Of a DNA stretch of 13,308 nucleotides, positions 6,263-13,308 are shown one piece after another; the first letter of the stretch is position 1; each line of letters begins with the position of its first letter. The stretch comes from Victivallales bacterium (lineage in GTDB: Bacteria; Verrucomicrobiota; Lentisphaeria; Victivallales; JAADHT01): contig JAFGFR010000056.1 in assembly GCA_016930955.1 (NCBI GenBank), positions 1-13,308 of the forward strand. Reading direction: 5' to 3'. The translations under genes and the position numbers were made by a program. The notes beneath the pieces were generated by a model that was given only the letters and a program-made list of their open reading frames with translations, was not told the DNA's origin and did no database searches.

Positions 6263-7141
6263 TCAGTCCTTCTCGAGGTCATATTCCTGCCGCAGGCCAA
6301 TAGTCCTGAGCTTCGTGATTATATTCCTATGGCAGTAGTCAGAGCACTCGTCGATGAAATCCTCCTCCTTCTTCTTCATCATGGTCATCACGAGCTGTAT
6401 GAACAATGCGAAGACGAGGGCGATCAGGGTTGTCTCGAATGCGATGGCCAGACCTGCGGTGACACCGCTCAGGGAGTCCTTCAGCTTGTCGAGGTCCGCG
6501 CCCATGGCCACGACCTTTCCGAAGCCCCCGATGGCCTCTGACAAACCGAGCACCGTGCCGATGAACCCGAGGACCGGGATCGCCCATATGAACCCTTTCA
6601 GCAAGGTATATGTGGACTCGAGATAGTTCTCGTCGTTCTCGGCCTGGGCGCCGAGGGTCTCGGCGACATCGGAAATACGCCCGATATTCTTCAGGTTGGA
6701 TATGGATCTTGCCACTCTGTTGAGCAGGAGGAACTTCTGCGGGTCGTCAACCTTCTCGTACATGGAGTTGATTATCAATGAGGCACTGTTCGGAGCCAGC
6801 ACGAAGTCAGTGTCCTGGGGCACGATATCAAGCTCAAGGGCCTTTTTCTGGAGTTTGAGCTTTCTGCTTTTGATGAACAGTATAGCCATGCACCATGAGG
6901 AGAGGAACACGGTGAAATACGGGATATAGCTTCGGTTTTCGGGGCCTCCGTGGAAGAACATGTTCACCTTGTCGTATTCACCCAGCCTGGACAATGCGTG
7001 AAGTATCCCGTAGAAAGCGGCGGTCATGAGCACCGCCATCAGGAACGAAAACATCGAGTTGACTCCGGTGTACTTCTTGCTGTCGAAGCCGAAGCGTCTC
7101 TCGAAGTCCGACCTGTTCCAGTTCAACATAGCCCCATTCAT
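6263..7141 (-). CDS. MotA/TolQ/ExbB-family proton channel protein
   Basis: This 292-residue inner-membrane protein is the channel subunit of a motor driven by an ion gradient. Four hydrophobic segments appear at about 27-50, 73-91, 178-205 and 228-254. The last two carry the family signature: AIPVLGFIGTVLGLSEAIGGF (187-207) and GVTAGLAIAFETTLIALVFAL (226-246). Thr196 and Thr237/Thr238 match the polar residues lining the TolQ/ExbB pore. A cytoplasmic region of about 85 residues lies between spans 2 and 3. It has no long cytoplasmic tail, unlike ZorA of the Zorya system. A strong GGAGG lies 5 bases before the ATG. The gene sits 36 bases after the GYF gene and is followed by two ExbD/MotB-like genes, which supports a shared complex. 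Family assignment is firm; the specific machine is unknown. Confidence 0.93.
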   Translation of the reverse strand: MNGAMLNWNRSDFERRFGFDSKKYTGVNSMFSFLMAVLMTAAFYGILHALSRLGEYDKVNMFFHGGPENRSYIPYFTVFLSSWCMAILFIKSRKLKLQKKALELDIVPQDTDFVLAPNSASLIINSMYEKVDDPQKFLLLNRVARSISNLKNIGRISDVAETLGAQAENDENYLESTYTLLKGFIWAIPVLGFIGTVLGLSEAIGGFGKVVAMGADLDKLKDSLSGVTAGLAIAFETTLIALVFALFIQLVMTMMKKKEEDFIDECSDYCHRNIITKLRTIGLRQEYDLEKD

Positions 7142-7146
7142 ACAAA

Positions 7147-7151
7147 CCTCC
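7147..7151 (-). promoter_or_regulatory. Strong ribosome binding site of the channel gene
   Basis: GGAGG on the minus strand, 5 bases before the ATG at 7141, is the best Shine-Dalgarno match in the operon. It favours this ATG over the ATG four codons further in. It may raise channel output relative to its neighbours, since ExbB-type subunits usually outnumber the ExbD-type. Confidence 0.8.
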
Positions 7152-7177
7152 GTATATATTTACAATTTACATTCGCT

Positions 7178-8089
7178 CTATCCGAGACAAAACCTTAGGG
7201 ACAACGCGGCGGAGCCGGCGAAGACAAGCAATACAGTCGAGACGACGAACACGGTGCCCTGCCCGTTTATGCCGAATATCCTGGTGCATGAGTTGAAGAT
7301 CATGATCGCAGCAAACGACATTGCGTAAACACCTAATCCTGAGAGGAGGACGAGGCATTGAGTCTGACTGAGGATTCCCATGGGTCGGAAGGCTGCCGAC
7401 ACGAAAGCGGAGATTGCCACGGGAAACAAACATGCCCCTGAGAGGAACACGATTTCCGGGAAAACCCTGCTCCGCGGCCGTGGGCCGAAAAACAATGCCA
7501 GGAGCATAATCGAACAAGCCATGGGCAAGAATGGGATGCCGCCGAGAAGGAAACAAAGCGTCTTCAGAGAAAACACTTCAAGCCTAGCCCCATACATGAG
7601 GGCTGCGACTACGGCCAAGACCGTTGAGATAACCCACAGGGCCAGCCCGTAGGCCACGAGCGCCGATTTCCTCAAATTGGCGCATATTTCCGGGAAAGCC
7701 CTTACCGGGTTCCAGAATATTGAAACGAACAGAGGTGTGTCGGCCCTTTCTGTTGCCGGATGTTCGGTAGATATGCCCGAAGGCTCTGCCTGAATCTCCT
7801 CTGCCAAATGCCCGAAGACATCGGCAGGTCCGGGATGCACATCCCGTTTGAGCCCCAGCCGCCCGCCTGACGGCGGCTTTACCTCGATCCCCCCGCTCGG
7901 CTTTCCCTCAGGCAAGGGCGGAGGAGATATATCTGGGAATAGCTCCTTTATTCTGCCGGCGTCCACCCAGGTCACCCTGTCCTCGGAAATCTGATGCTCG
8001 GGCATAATCATTCCCGAGGCCACCATATCCTGAAGCTTGCCCAGGTCAAACGGGCCGAAAACCTTCTTGCTTTTCTTCAGGTAAAACAC
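7178..8089 (-). CDS. GYF-domain protein with five membrane spans (Yip1-like)
   Basis: This 303-residue protein starts at the GTG at 8089. Residues 1-53 form a GYF_2-type domain (FYLKKSKKVFGPFDLGKL, then G26, W41 and A44), usually a cytoplasmic protein-binding module. A Pro/Gly-rich linker (54-117) follows, then five hydrophobic spans at about 143-166, 175-201, 210-233, 241-266 and 277-299, a layout like Yip1-type domains. The GTG is chosen because an AGGA lies 6 bases upstream, it falls 8 bases after the preceding stop, and the domain then begins at residue 2. ATG at 8119 would overlap the upstream gene by 22 bases and has a poorly spaced site. Its place just ahead of the channel gene suggests an assembly or scaffold role in the same complex. 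This role is inferred. Confidence 0.82.
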   Translation of the reverse strand: MFYLKKSKKVFGPFDLGKLQDMVASGMIMPEHQISEDRVTWVDAGRIKELFPDISPPPLPEGKPSGGIEVKPPSGGRLGLKRDVHPGPADVFGHLAEEIQAEPSGISTEHPATERADTPLFVSIFWNPVRAFPEICANLRKSALVAYGLALWVISTVLAVVAALMYGARLEVFSLKTLCFLLGGIPFLPMACSIMLLALFFGPRPRSRVFPEIVFLSGACLFPVAISAFVSAAFRPMGILSQTQCLVLLSGLGVYAMSFAAIMIFNSCTRIFGINGQGTVFVVSTVLLVFAGSAALSLRFCLG

Positions 8090-8095
8090 TTGGAT

Positions 8096-8099
8096 TCCT
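8096..8099 (-). promoter_or_regulatory. Ribosome binding site deciding the GTG start of the GYF gene
   Basis: AGGA on the minus strand overlaps the stop codon of the 1010-residue gene and sits 6 bases before the GTG at 8089. This supports translational coupling of the two genes and a GTG start. Confidence 0.55.
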
Positions 8100-11000
8100 A
8101 TCTCATGTTGAGGGGCCATGACTCCGGCCACTTGAACTCGCCGACCATCTTGTCCTTCAGGGGCTCGTCAAGCCCAGTGGTAAGCTTGCCGTCGCAGGGG
8201 GCGAACAAGGGCTCAAGCTCGAGAAGATCACCGCCAGACTCGCAAGGCACCAGCTCGCCCTCCTTGACAATACGGATGCAGACAAAACGCAGATCCTCGC
8301 CATCCCTCCTGAGCCGCCAGACTTCCAGTGATTTAGCATCGATATCGACAACCGGGGAGCCCTCCCTTACATAGCCCACCTCCCTGACCCTCCTACCCAA
8401 CGCCAAGGCCAGCAGTTCCATTTCCAGACACTCCCTGGCGGCATTTGCCCTGAAGTCGGGCACCTCCGCTATCCTGGCAAGCATCCTGTCCTTCAAGGGC
8501 CTTGGCAAATCGAGCCAGCTGACCCCCCCTGCCGCCCTGAGGAATTTCCCTATCTCCTGGCTCTGGCGCTCGTAAGAAGCTTTATTGGCAATCGTAAGCC
8601 TGGCGGCCATCTCCAGGAATTTCTCCACAAACTGAAGCCTTATCATGGGGTTAATCTCAGCATTCCCCTTCAAAAACTCGACAGCCTCGACAAGCAGAAT
8701 CTGGTAGTTCCCAGGTTTGCTCTGGGCAATGTCGAGAAGCAAATTCGAGCAAAATACCGCATGCGGCGCTGTCAACACCTCGACATAGACATCTGAAACG
8801 GCCTTAAGGTCGGCATAGACGATATTCCTGCCCCTCCGGACTTGCCAGCCCTTGTCGTCCTCGGAGAATATGTAAGTCTGCAGATCCTTGTCCTCAGACT
8901 CGACGACGCCGACCTTGATCGCGCAGTACCTCTTGTCTCCGATCCGCGAGAACTTCCTGTCGGCATCTCCCTCACAGTAAAAATCCAAAATCTCACCTTT
9001 CTTGTCGGAAAACCTCAGAACTTTGAACCCCATCATCCTCAAAGCCTGAATGTCCTCGATGTCTTTTTTCACATCTTCACAATTGGATGCGACAGCCCAG
9101 CTGAAATCACCAAGGGTCTTGAGGTCATTACGCCAAATATTGTTGGCATTACGCCCCCTCAATATCTCTTCACACCTTTGAAGGTCATCCCCCAGCCCCA
9201 CAGGCACAATGAAGTTCTTCAAACAGGCGGCATTGACGTATGCCGGCATTTCCGAAAGCACCTTGATCATGGGAGCAGATTCCGGATCGGCGGGAAACCT
9301 GTTGACGAAGTTTCTCAAGGCAATCTTATACTCATCCAAAGCTCCTGCACTAGCATGTACTTTTTCCAGCAGGATCTGCTTTTCCTCGATAGTGGCCAGG
9401 GCATCCTGCAGCTCCTTCTTCATGGCAGCGCTCTTTTCCTCTATGCCGCGCTTGTGGGCCTGGAAAAGTTCCTCGCCTATCCCCCTTTCCTGCAAGACCT
9501 TGGCCGCCGCGGCCTCGTAGATGCCGAGTCGCTTCTTGAACTCCTCCGGATCCTTCTCGGGATCAACAGCCATAGCGGCGCTGTATTCCTTGTCAAGCGC
9601 CGCGACAGCCTCCTGGAAATCCCTGTCCCTCTGGGATTGAGTCCTTATCTCGTAAGCCCGTAGTGAAGTCTTTACTCGATTCAATTTCAAAGCAAGGGTG
9701 TCATCGGTCAATCCCTCCAGAAGTATCTCGCCCTCCTTGATCAAATCATGGGCCTTTTGGTGCTCCGCGAAGTCGGCAGCCATGATTTCCTTCAAAGCCT
9801 CCATAATCCGGTCGAAGCGATCCATCCGGCCTTGTATCTCCTCGATCCTGGACTTGATCAGCGACTCGGCCTTGATAATATCGGCGGTATAGAAGTCAGG
9901 CTCTTTCCCCTTCAGCATCTCTATTCCAGCCAGGCCGGACTGCAGCTTCTCGATATCCGGGCTCTCGACGACGGTCAGGATCGGCTCGGTCCATCTCGCG
10001 TATTCGCGGCTCCTGATACCCATGTGGATCAGAAATGCCAGCCCTGCGATGACGGCAAGTATGACAATGACACTGACGGCCAGCTTGAGTGTATGCCTGC
10101 GGCTGGCATCCAGCTCGGAATCAGACCTGTATTGGCGATACCTGTGGATAAGCATCTCGGGCACAGGCTTGCCGAATTCTGTCAATTTGTGGTACATGTT
10201 GTCTATGGAATCCAGAGGGAGCCTTTTATCGAGCGAATCGGAGAGCTGATCCTGCATTTTCTTGAAGCTCGCCGTCTTCTGCATCTCGTTATGCTCTGAA
10301 TCGAACCACTCCCTCGCCTCATTGACCTGCTTCAAGGCATCCTTCTCCGGAGAGAAAGCACCCTCCTTCGCCAATTGATCCCACTTGCCCAACGCATTCC
10401 CGACCTCCTTGGTCTCGAAATTGCTGTAGGCATTGGCCAAATCGTGCAATATTTTTTTCCCCTTGTCCTGTAGTCTCAACCTATGGTATTGCGCCAGCTC
10501 CCTGCGGATCTTGTTCAAGACATTCGCCGGCGGCTTGACTATCCATTCAGGGGAATTCAACTCGGTATAAATCCCCTTCAGAAGCGCCTCGTCGCCTTTC
10601 TCGATCGCCGCCTTGGCATCCCTTTTCAGCTCGATCAGCCTCTCGTTCTCGAAACGCGCGAGGTCCTCCTCACGCTGTGGATTTTTGGCATCTATGCGCT
10701 TGATGTTCCTGAGCAGGCTTATTCTTTCCTTCAATGGCGCGCTCTTGGCCTTCTTGCGGTATTCGCTGAGCAAGGGCTCCAACGAGGAGTGATCCTTGTA
10801 GGCCTCGGAAAGCATTGCAACATGGTCTGCCCTGATCGTCGGAGCCTGTTCGAGGTCGTACATCATGCAGATCTCGTTCCATTCGCTGGAGCCCTCGAAG
10901 CCGAGTATGGCAGCCATCTCGATGACAGGCGGGTCGCTCTCGGCAAGATATACAGCGTTGGACACTGCTCCGCGGCGTATCTCCTCGATACACTTGTCAA

Positions 11001-11130
11001 GGCGGGAGTTCAGATCCCTGCACATTTTGGAATACTGCCCGGCAAGCGCGGTGTATTCAGGAGTGACCGTCTGGTCCACAGAGTTCAACAGCTGCTGTAT
11101 CCTCACAGCCACCAGTTCTTCGTTTCTCAT
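8098..11130 (-). CDS. Large bitopic coiled-coil membrane protein, function unknown
   Basis: This 1010-residue protein belongs to no family I recognise. A largely helical, charged N-terminal region (about 1-340) precedes one membrane span (about 346-370, LKLAVSVIVILAVIAGLAFL). The Arg-rich flank before it (RYRQYRSD, ASRRH) suggests the N-terminal part is cytoplasmic. A long Glu/Lys-rich helical or coiled-coil region (about 375-620) follows, then a mixed C-terminal domain (about 640-1010) without recognisable catalytic motifs. The protein thus places large domains on both sides of the inner membrane. The ATG at 11130 is chosen because TAGG lies 8 bases upstream; a TTG two codons earlier is a poorer start. 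The gene begins 9 bases after the preceding stop and ends 8 bases before the GYF gene. Context suggests a component linking the cytoplasm to the ExbB/ExbD-like motor. Confidence 0.88.
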   Translation of the reverse strand: MRNEELVAVRIQQLLNSVDQTVTPEYTALAGQYSKMCRDLNSRLDKCIEEIRRGAVSNAVYLAESDPPVIEMAAILGFEGSSEWNEICMMYDLEQAPTIRADHVAMLSEAYKDHSSLEPLLSEYRKKAKSAPLKERISLLRNIKRIDAKNPQREEDLARFENERLIELKRDAKAAIEKGDEALLKGIYTELNSPEWIVKPPANVLNKIRRELAQYHRLRLQDKGKKILHDLANAYSNFETKEVGNALGKWDQLAKEGAFSPEKDALKQVNEAREWFDSEHNEMQKTASFKKMQDQLSDSLDKRLPLDSIDNMYHKLTEFGKPVPEMLIHRYRQYRSDSELDASRRHTLKLAVSVIVILAVIAGLAFLIHMGIRSREYARWTEPILTVVESPDIEKLQSGLAGIEMLKGKEPDFYTADIIKAESLIKSRIEEIQGRMDRFDRIMEALKEIMAADFAEHQKAHDLIKEGEILLEGLTDDTLALKLNRVKTSLRAYEIRTQSQRDRDFQEAVAALDKEYSAAMAVDPEKDPEEFKKRLGIYEAAAAKVLQERGIGEELFQAHKRGIEEKSAAMKKELQDALATIEEKQILLEKVHASAGALDEYKIALRNFVNRFPADPESAPMIKVLSEMPAYVNAACLKNFIVPVGLGDDLQRCEEILRGRNANNIWRNDLKTLGDFSWAVASNCEDVKKDIEDIQALRMMGFKVLRFSDKKGEILDFYCEGDADRKFSRIGDKRYCAIKVGVVESEDKDLQTYIFSEDDKGWQVRRGRNIVYADLKAVSDVYVEVLTAPHAVFCSNLLLDIAQSKPGNYQILLVEAVEFLKGNAEINPMIRLQFVEKFLEMAARLTIANKASYERQSQEIGKFLRAAGGVSWLDLPRPLKDRMLARIAEVPDFRANAARECLEMELLALALGRRVREVGYVREGSPVVDIDAKSLEVWRLRRDGEDLRFVCIRIVKEGELVPCESGGDLLELEPLFAPCDGKLTTGLDEPLKDKMVGEFKWPESWPLNMR

Positions 11131-11139
11131 ATTCAATGC

Positions 11140-13308
11140 CTACCTTTCGAACTTGACCGTCTTGACTATCTTTCCACTCTCTTTGGACTTGAACTCCAGC
11201 CTGAACCCTTCGAGCGCCTCCCTGGCCGTTTTCTCCACCGAAGCCTTCAGTTCCTGGTTGTCTTTGAGCGATAAAATGAAAAGCTCCAAAAGCCCAGTCC
11301 TTAGGGAATTACGCAAGGCCATATAGGAATCCGCCATGGCCATGATATCCTCTGCCGGTATGGATTCACCGACCGATTTATACAATTCGGCCACCTTCAG
11401 TCCACGGTAGTAATTGTAAACCTGCCAGAGGGACTTCTTGGTATCCTCGAGCTCGTCGTCTTTTATGTCGCCCTTCGGGAGTTTCTCCGATGGCTTTTTG
11501 ACACCCCTTATATCTGGCCGCTTGTAGGCGCTGGCATCGGCGGCACGGCCCGAGGATGCGATTTCCCTTATCTTATCGAGCTCCTCCTTTATCTGCTCAA
11601 GGCTGGCGGCCATGTCTTTTTTATGCTTTTGATTTTTTGTCTTGATCTTCTCCAGCTCGGCCAGAGTGATTTTTATGTTGTTGATGTTGCTGTCGATCTC
11701 GCGCAGTGGCATAGGTTTTTCGCCGGGATCCCTGGAGTCGGCAAGATTTTTGAGATTTTTTCTGAAGTAGCCCAGCTCTGACAAAATCTGGTCGTTTGAT
11801 TTCTTGCCCACATGAAGCCTACGTCTGATTTTTTCTGCCAGTTTGTCCCCGGAAGACTTAAGCTCCATGTCTTTTGCAGTTTTGAATTCTTTGTATGCTT
11901 TAGCCACGGGATCAACATGCTCTGCTATATTAAGGACGGTTCTGACACCTGTTTCCGAGACTGCGGGAGCCACGCCCTCAAGCAGTCCGGGGCATTTGGG
12001 GATCAATTCGAATCTGGCATTCTCGCCGGAGCAGGACGATGCGATGCCCGCAAGCCTGTCGTCTTCAGAAAACTCGTAGTCGAACAGAATGATGAATTTA
12101 TCTCTCAATGCCTTGGTGTCGGCCTTGCCAGTCCCGGGATCGAGCTCCACATCACCCCCATAGAGCAGAGGATATCCCCTTCCGTCAACCGTCAGAGCCG
12201 CAATGTCGCGAGAAACATCAATAGGGCTGTTCGGCTCATTCAGCAGCTTAACCGACAGAGTCGAGCCTCCGGGCGAGGGGGAAATGCGGAATTCGCAAAC
12301 TGCAAATACATCCTTGTTGATCCCGTGCACCTTCTCGGCATAGACCTTCAGGGTATCGCCCTCCTTCTTCACGGCCTCATCAAAGCTGCCCCTCCTGAGT
12401 TTCTCCAGAACACCCTCGGCCAGGACGATGCTATAGCCTTTTCTGACGACAAGCCCTGGAACAAAAACGTCGAAAGAATCGCCTTTTTTATCGGCCAGAG
12501 CCCTCTGGTAAGGCAGCCACAGGGATGAGACGGGTGGAAGTTGGCCGTGATGGGGCTCGACCTTTTCTTCAACCGTTTCGGGAACCTTGCCAGGAACGGG
12601 TTCGACGGCTTTGGCGGGCTCCGGCTTCGGCGGGGCATCCTCGGTTGTCTCGGAAGGTGCCATATCTGGTTTCCCTGGGACTGCGGGCTCATGCGGCGGA
12701 ATGCGTTCCGGCATTTCCCTGTCAACGCGCGGCAGAGGCGGGAGATCGCTTCCCCCCGGGTCGAAAACCTTTTCCGGACGCGGCTCGGGAACAGGAGGCC
12801 TGTGGCGTGGCGATGGCGGCAACGGCGCCGGCGGCGCGGAAGACAACCTCAAAAGCAGATACACCACCGCTGTGGCGAGAAGGGCGATCACGGCAATAAG
12901 TGAAACAATCAGGGCCCTGTTGGCGGCGGTTTTTCCACCGGCGGGCTGCAGGGGCGGGAATTTTGCGGCGGGGACGGCAGTCTCTTTCTTCGGCAAGACT
13001 TCTTGCACCTCGGCGGCAGATTTGCCAGAATCCTCGCGCAGAGACAGTGAAGACAATGTCGCCCTGCCTTCGGCACTCCTCGCGACGCTGTCGGAAGCCA
13101 CGGGTATGACAGGCCTTTTGCCGCTGTCCTCAACTATGTCCAAAGATAGTTTCGGCAGCTCCATAACCTTCCCCTTGCCTTCCTCGAAAATCGAGATTCC
13201 AGCAGCCTTTTGCGGCCTGGGGACATTGGGGGCAGAAGGCGGAGTCTCCTTTATGGCCCCTTTTCTGGCGGCCTCGACCAAGGCACCGCCGGATGCCCTC
13301 GGGAGCGT
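11140..13308 (-). CDS. Anchored protein with TonB-like proline-rich linker, 5' end cut by the window
   Basis: The reading frame is open to the right edge, giving 722 visible residues without a convincing start codon, so the N-terminus is missing. The visible part begins with a low-complexity region of about 130 residues. One membrane span follows (about 131-153, ALIVSLIAVIALLATAVVYLLL), then a linker rich in Pro, Glu and Lys (about 158-259; PPAPLPPSP, PPVPEPRPE). Next come a beta-rich globular region (about 260-470), a Lys/Glu-rich coiled coil (about 545-595) and a helical C-terminus. The span plus proline-rich linker recalls TonB and TolA geometry beside ExbB/ExbD-like genes, but no TonB C-terminal domain is recognisable. 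The missing part could hold a zinc ribbon, kinase or other cytoplasmic domain; that cannot be judged here. It is the first visible gene of the putative operon and stops 9 bases before the next start. Confidence 0.85.
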   Translation of the reverse strand, partial: TLPRASGGALVEAARKGAIKETPPSAPNVPRPQKAAGISIFEEGKGKVMELPKLSLDIVEDSGKRPVIPVASDSVARSAEGRATLSSLSLREDSGKSAAEVQEVLPKKETAVPAAKFPPLQPAGGKTAANRALIVSLIAVIALLATAVVYLLLRLSSAPPAPLPPSPRHRPPVPEPRPEKVFDPGGSDLPPLPRVDREMPERIPPHEPAVPGKPDMAPSETTEDAPPKPEPAKAVEPVPGKVPETVEEKVEPHHGQLPPVSSLWLPYQRALADKKGDSFDVFVPGLVVRKGYSIVLAEGVLEKLRRGSFDEAVKKEGDTLKVYAEKVHGINKDVFAVCEFRISPSPGGSTLSVKLLNEPNSPIDVSRDIAALTVDGRGYPLLYGGDVELDPGTGKADTKALRDKFIILFDYEFSEDDRLAGIASSCSGENARFELIPKCPGLLEGVAPAVSETGVRTVLNIAEHVDPVAKAYKEFKTAKDMELKSSGDKLAEKIRRRLHVGKKSNDQILSELGYFRKNLKNLADSRDPGEKPMPLREIDSNINNIKITLAELEKIKTKNQKHKKDMAASLEQIKEELDKIREIASSGRAADASAYKRPDIRGVKKPSEKLPKGDIKDDELEDTKKSLWQVYNYYRGLKVAELYKSVGESIPAEDIMAMADSYMALRNSLRTGLLELFILSLKDNQELKASVEKTAREALEGFRLEFKSKESGKIVKTVKFER

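Noticed and set aside
4340..7141. Zorya anti-phage system (ZorA/ZorB-like genes)
   Set aside because: The channel lacks the long cytoplasmic ZorA tail, the ExbD-like proteins lack an OmpA domain, and no helicase or nuclease effector gene is present.
8842..11274. Several plus-strand open frames of 180-275 codons opposite the 1010-residue gene
   Set aside because: All are antisense shadows with no coherent domains, no neighbours on that strand and no ribosome binding site of note.

Overview
The window looks like a chromosomal segment of a Gram-negative bacterium, most likely of the Planctomycetes/Verrucomicrobia/Lentisphaerae (PVC) group. This is an inference. It rests on a bacterial-type glutaminyl-tRNA synthetase, a divergent MotA/TolQ/ExbB channel with two coiled-coil ExbD/MotB-like partners, a GYF-domain membrane protein and a membrane-anchored squalene-cyclase-like alpha/alpha-toroid protein, a mix I associate with PVC genomes. 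Nothing in the window proves the phylum.

All eight supportable genes lie on the minus strand, so transcription runs from the right edge to the left. From right to left they are: (1) a large anchored protein with a TonB-like proline-rich linker, cut by the window edge (11140-13308); (2) a 1010-residue protein with one central membrane span (8098-11130); (3) a GYF-domain protein with five membrane spans (7178-8089); (4) an ExbB/TolQ/MotA-type channel (6263-7141); (5) and (6) two different ExbD/MotB-like coiled-coil proteins whose genes overlap by one base (5338-6198 and 4340-5338); (7) an anchored protein with a low-complexity linker and a squalene-cyclase/prenyltransferase-like toroid (2373-4277). 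Gaps between these seven genes run from -1 to 64 bases, so they are probably one operon. After a 438-base intergenic stretch comes (8) glnS (258-1934).

The seven-gene block reads as a machine powered by the proton (or sodium) motive force. The channel and the two ExbD/MotB-like subunits would form the motor. The proline-rich and bitopic proteins would carry force or signal across the envelope, and the toroid protein would act outside the inner membrane. The cargo or target is not visible. The two different ExbD-like partners and the large accessory proteins do not match TonB-ExbBD, Tol-Pal, flagellar Mot, Agl/Gld gliding or Zorya as I know them.

The 438-base gap between the operon and glnS holds two direct copies of an intergenic repeat of roughly 120-130 bases. 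Each copy can fold into a long imperfect hairpin plus a short palindrome, and each carries a polypurine mirror repeat. Past glnS, the left 257 bases hold several small inverted repeats, a possible three-way-junction RNA followed by a weak terminator-like hairpin, and a marginal 40-codon reading frame. No tRNA, rRNA, CRISPR array, insertion sequence or transposase was seen.
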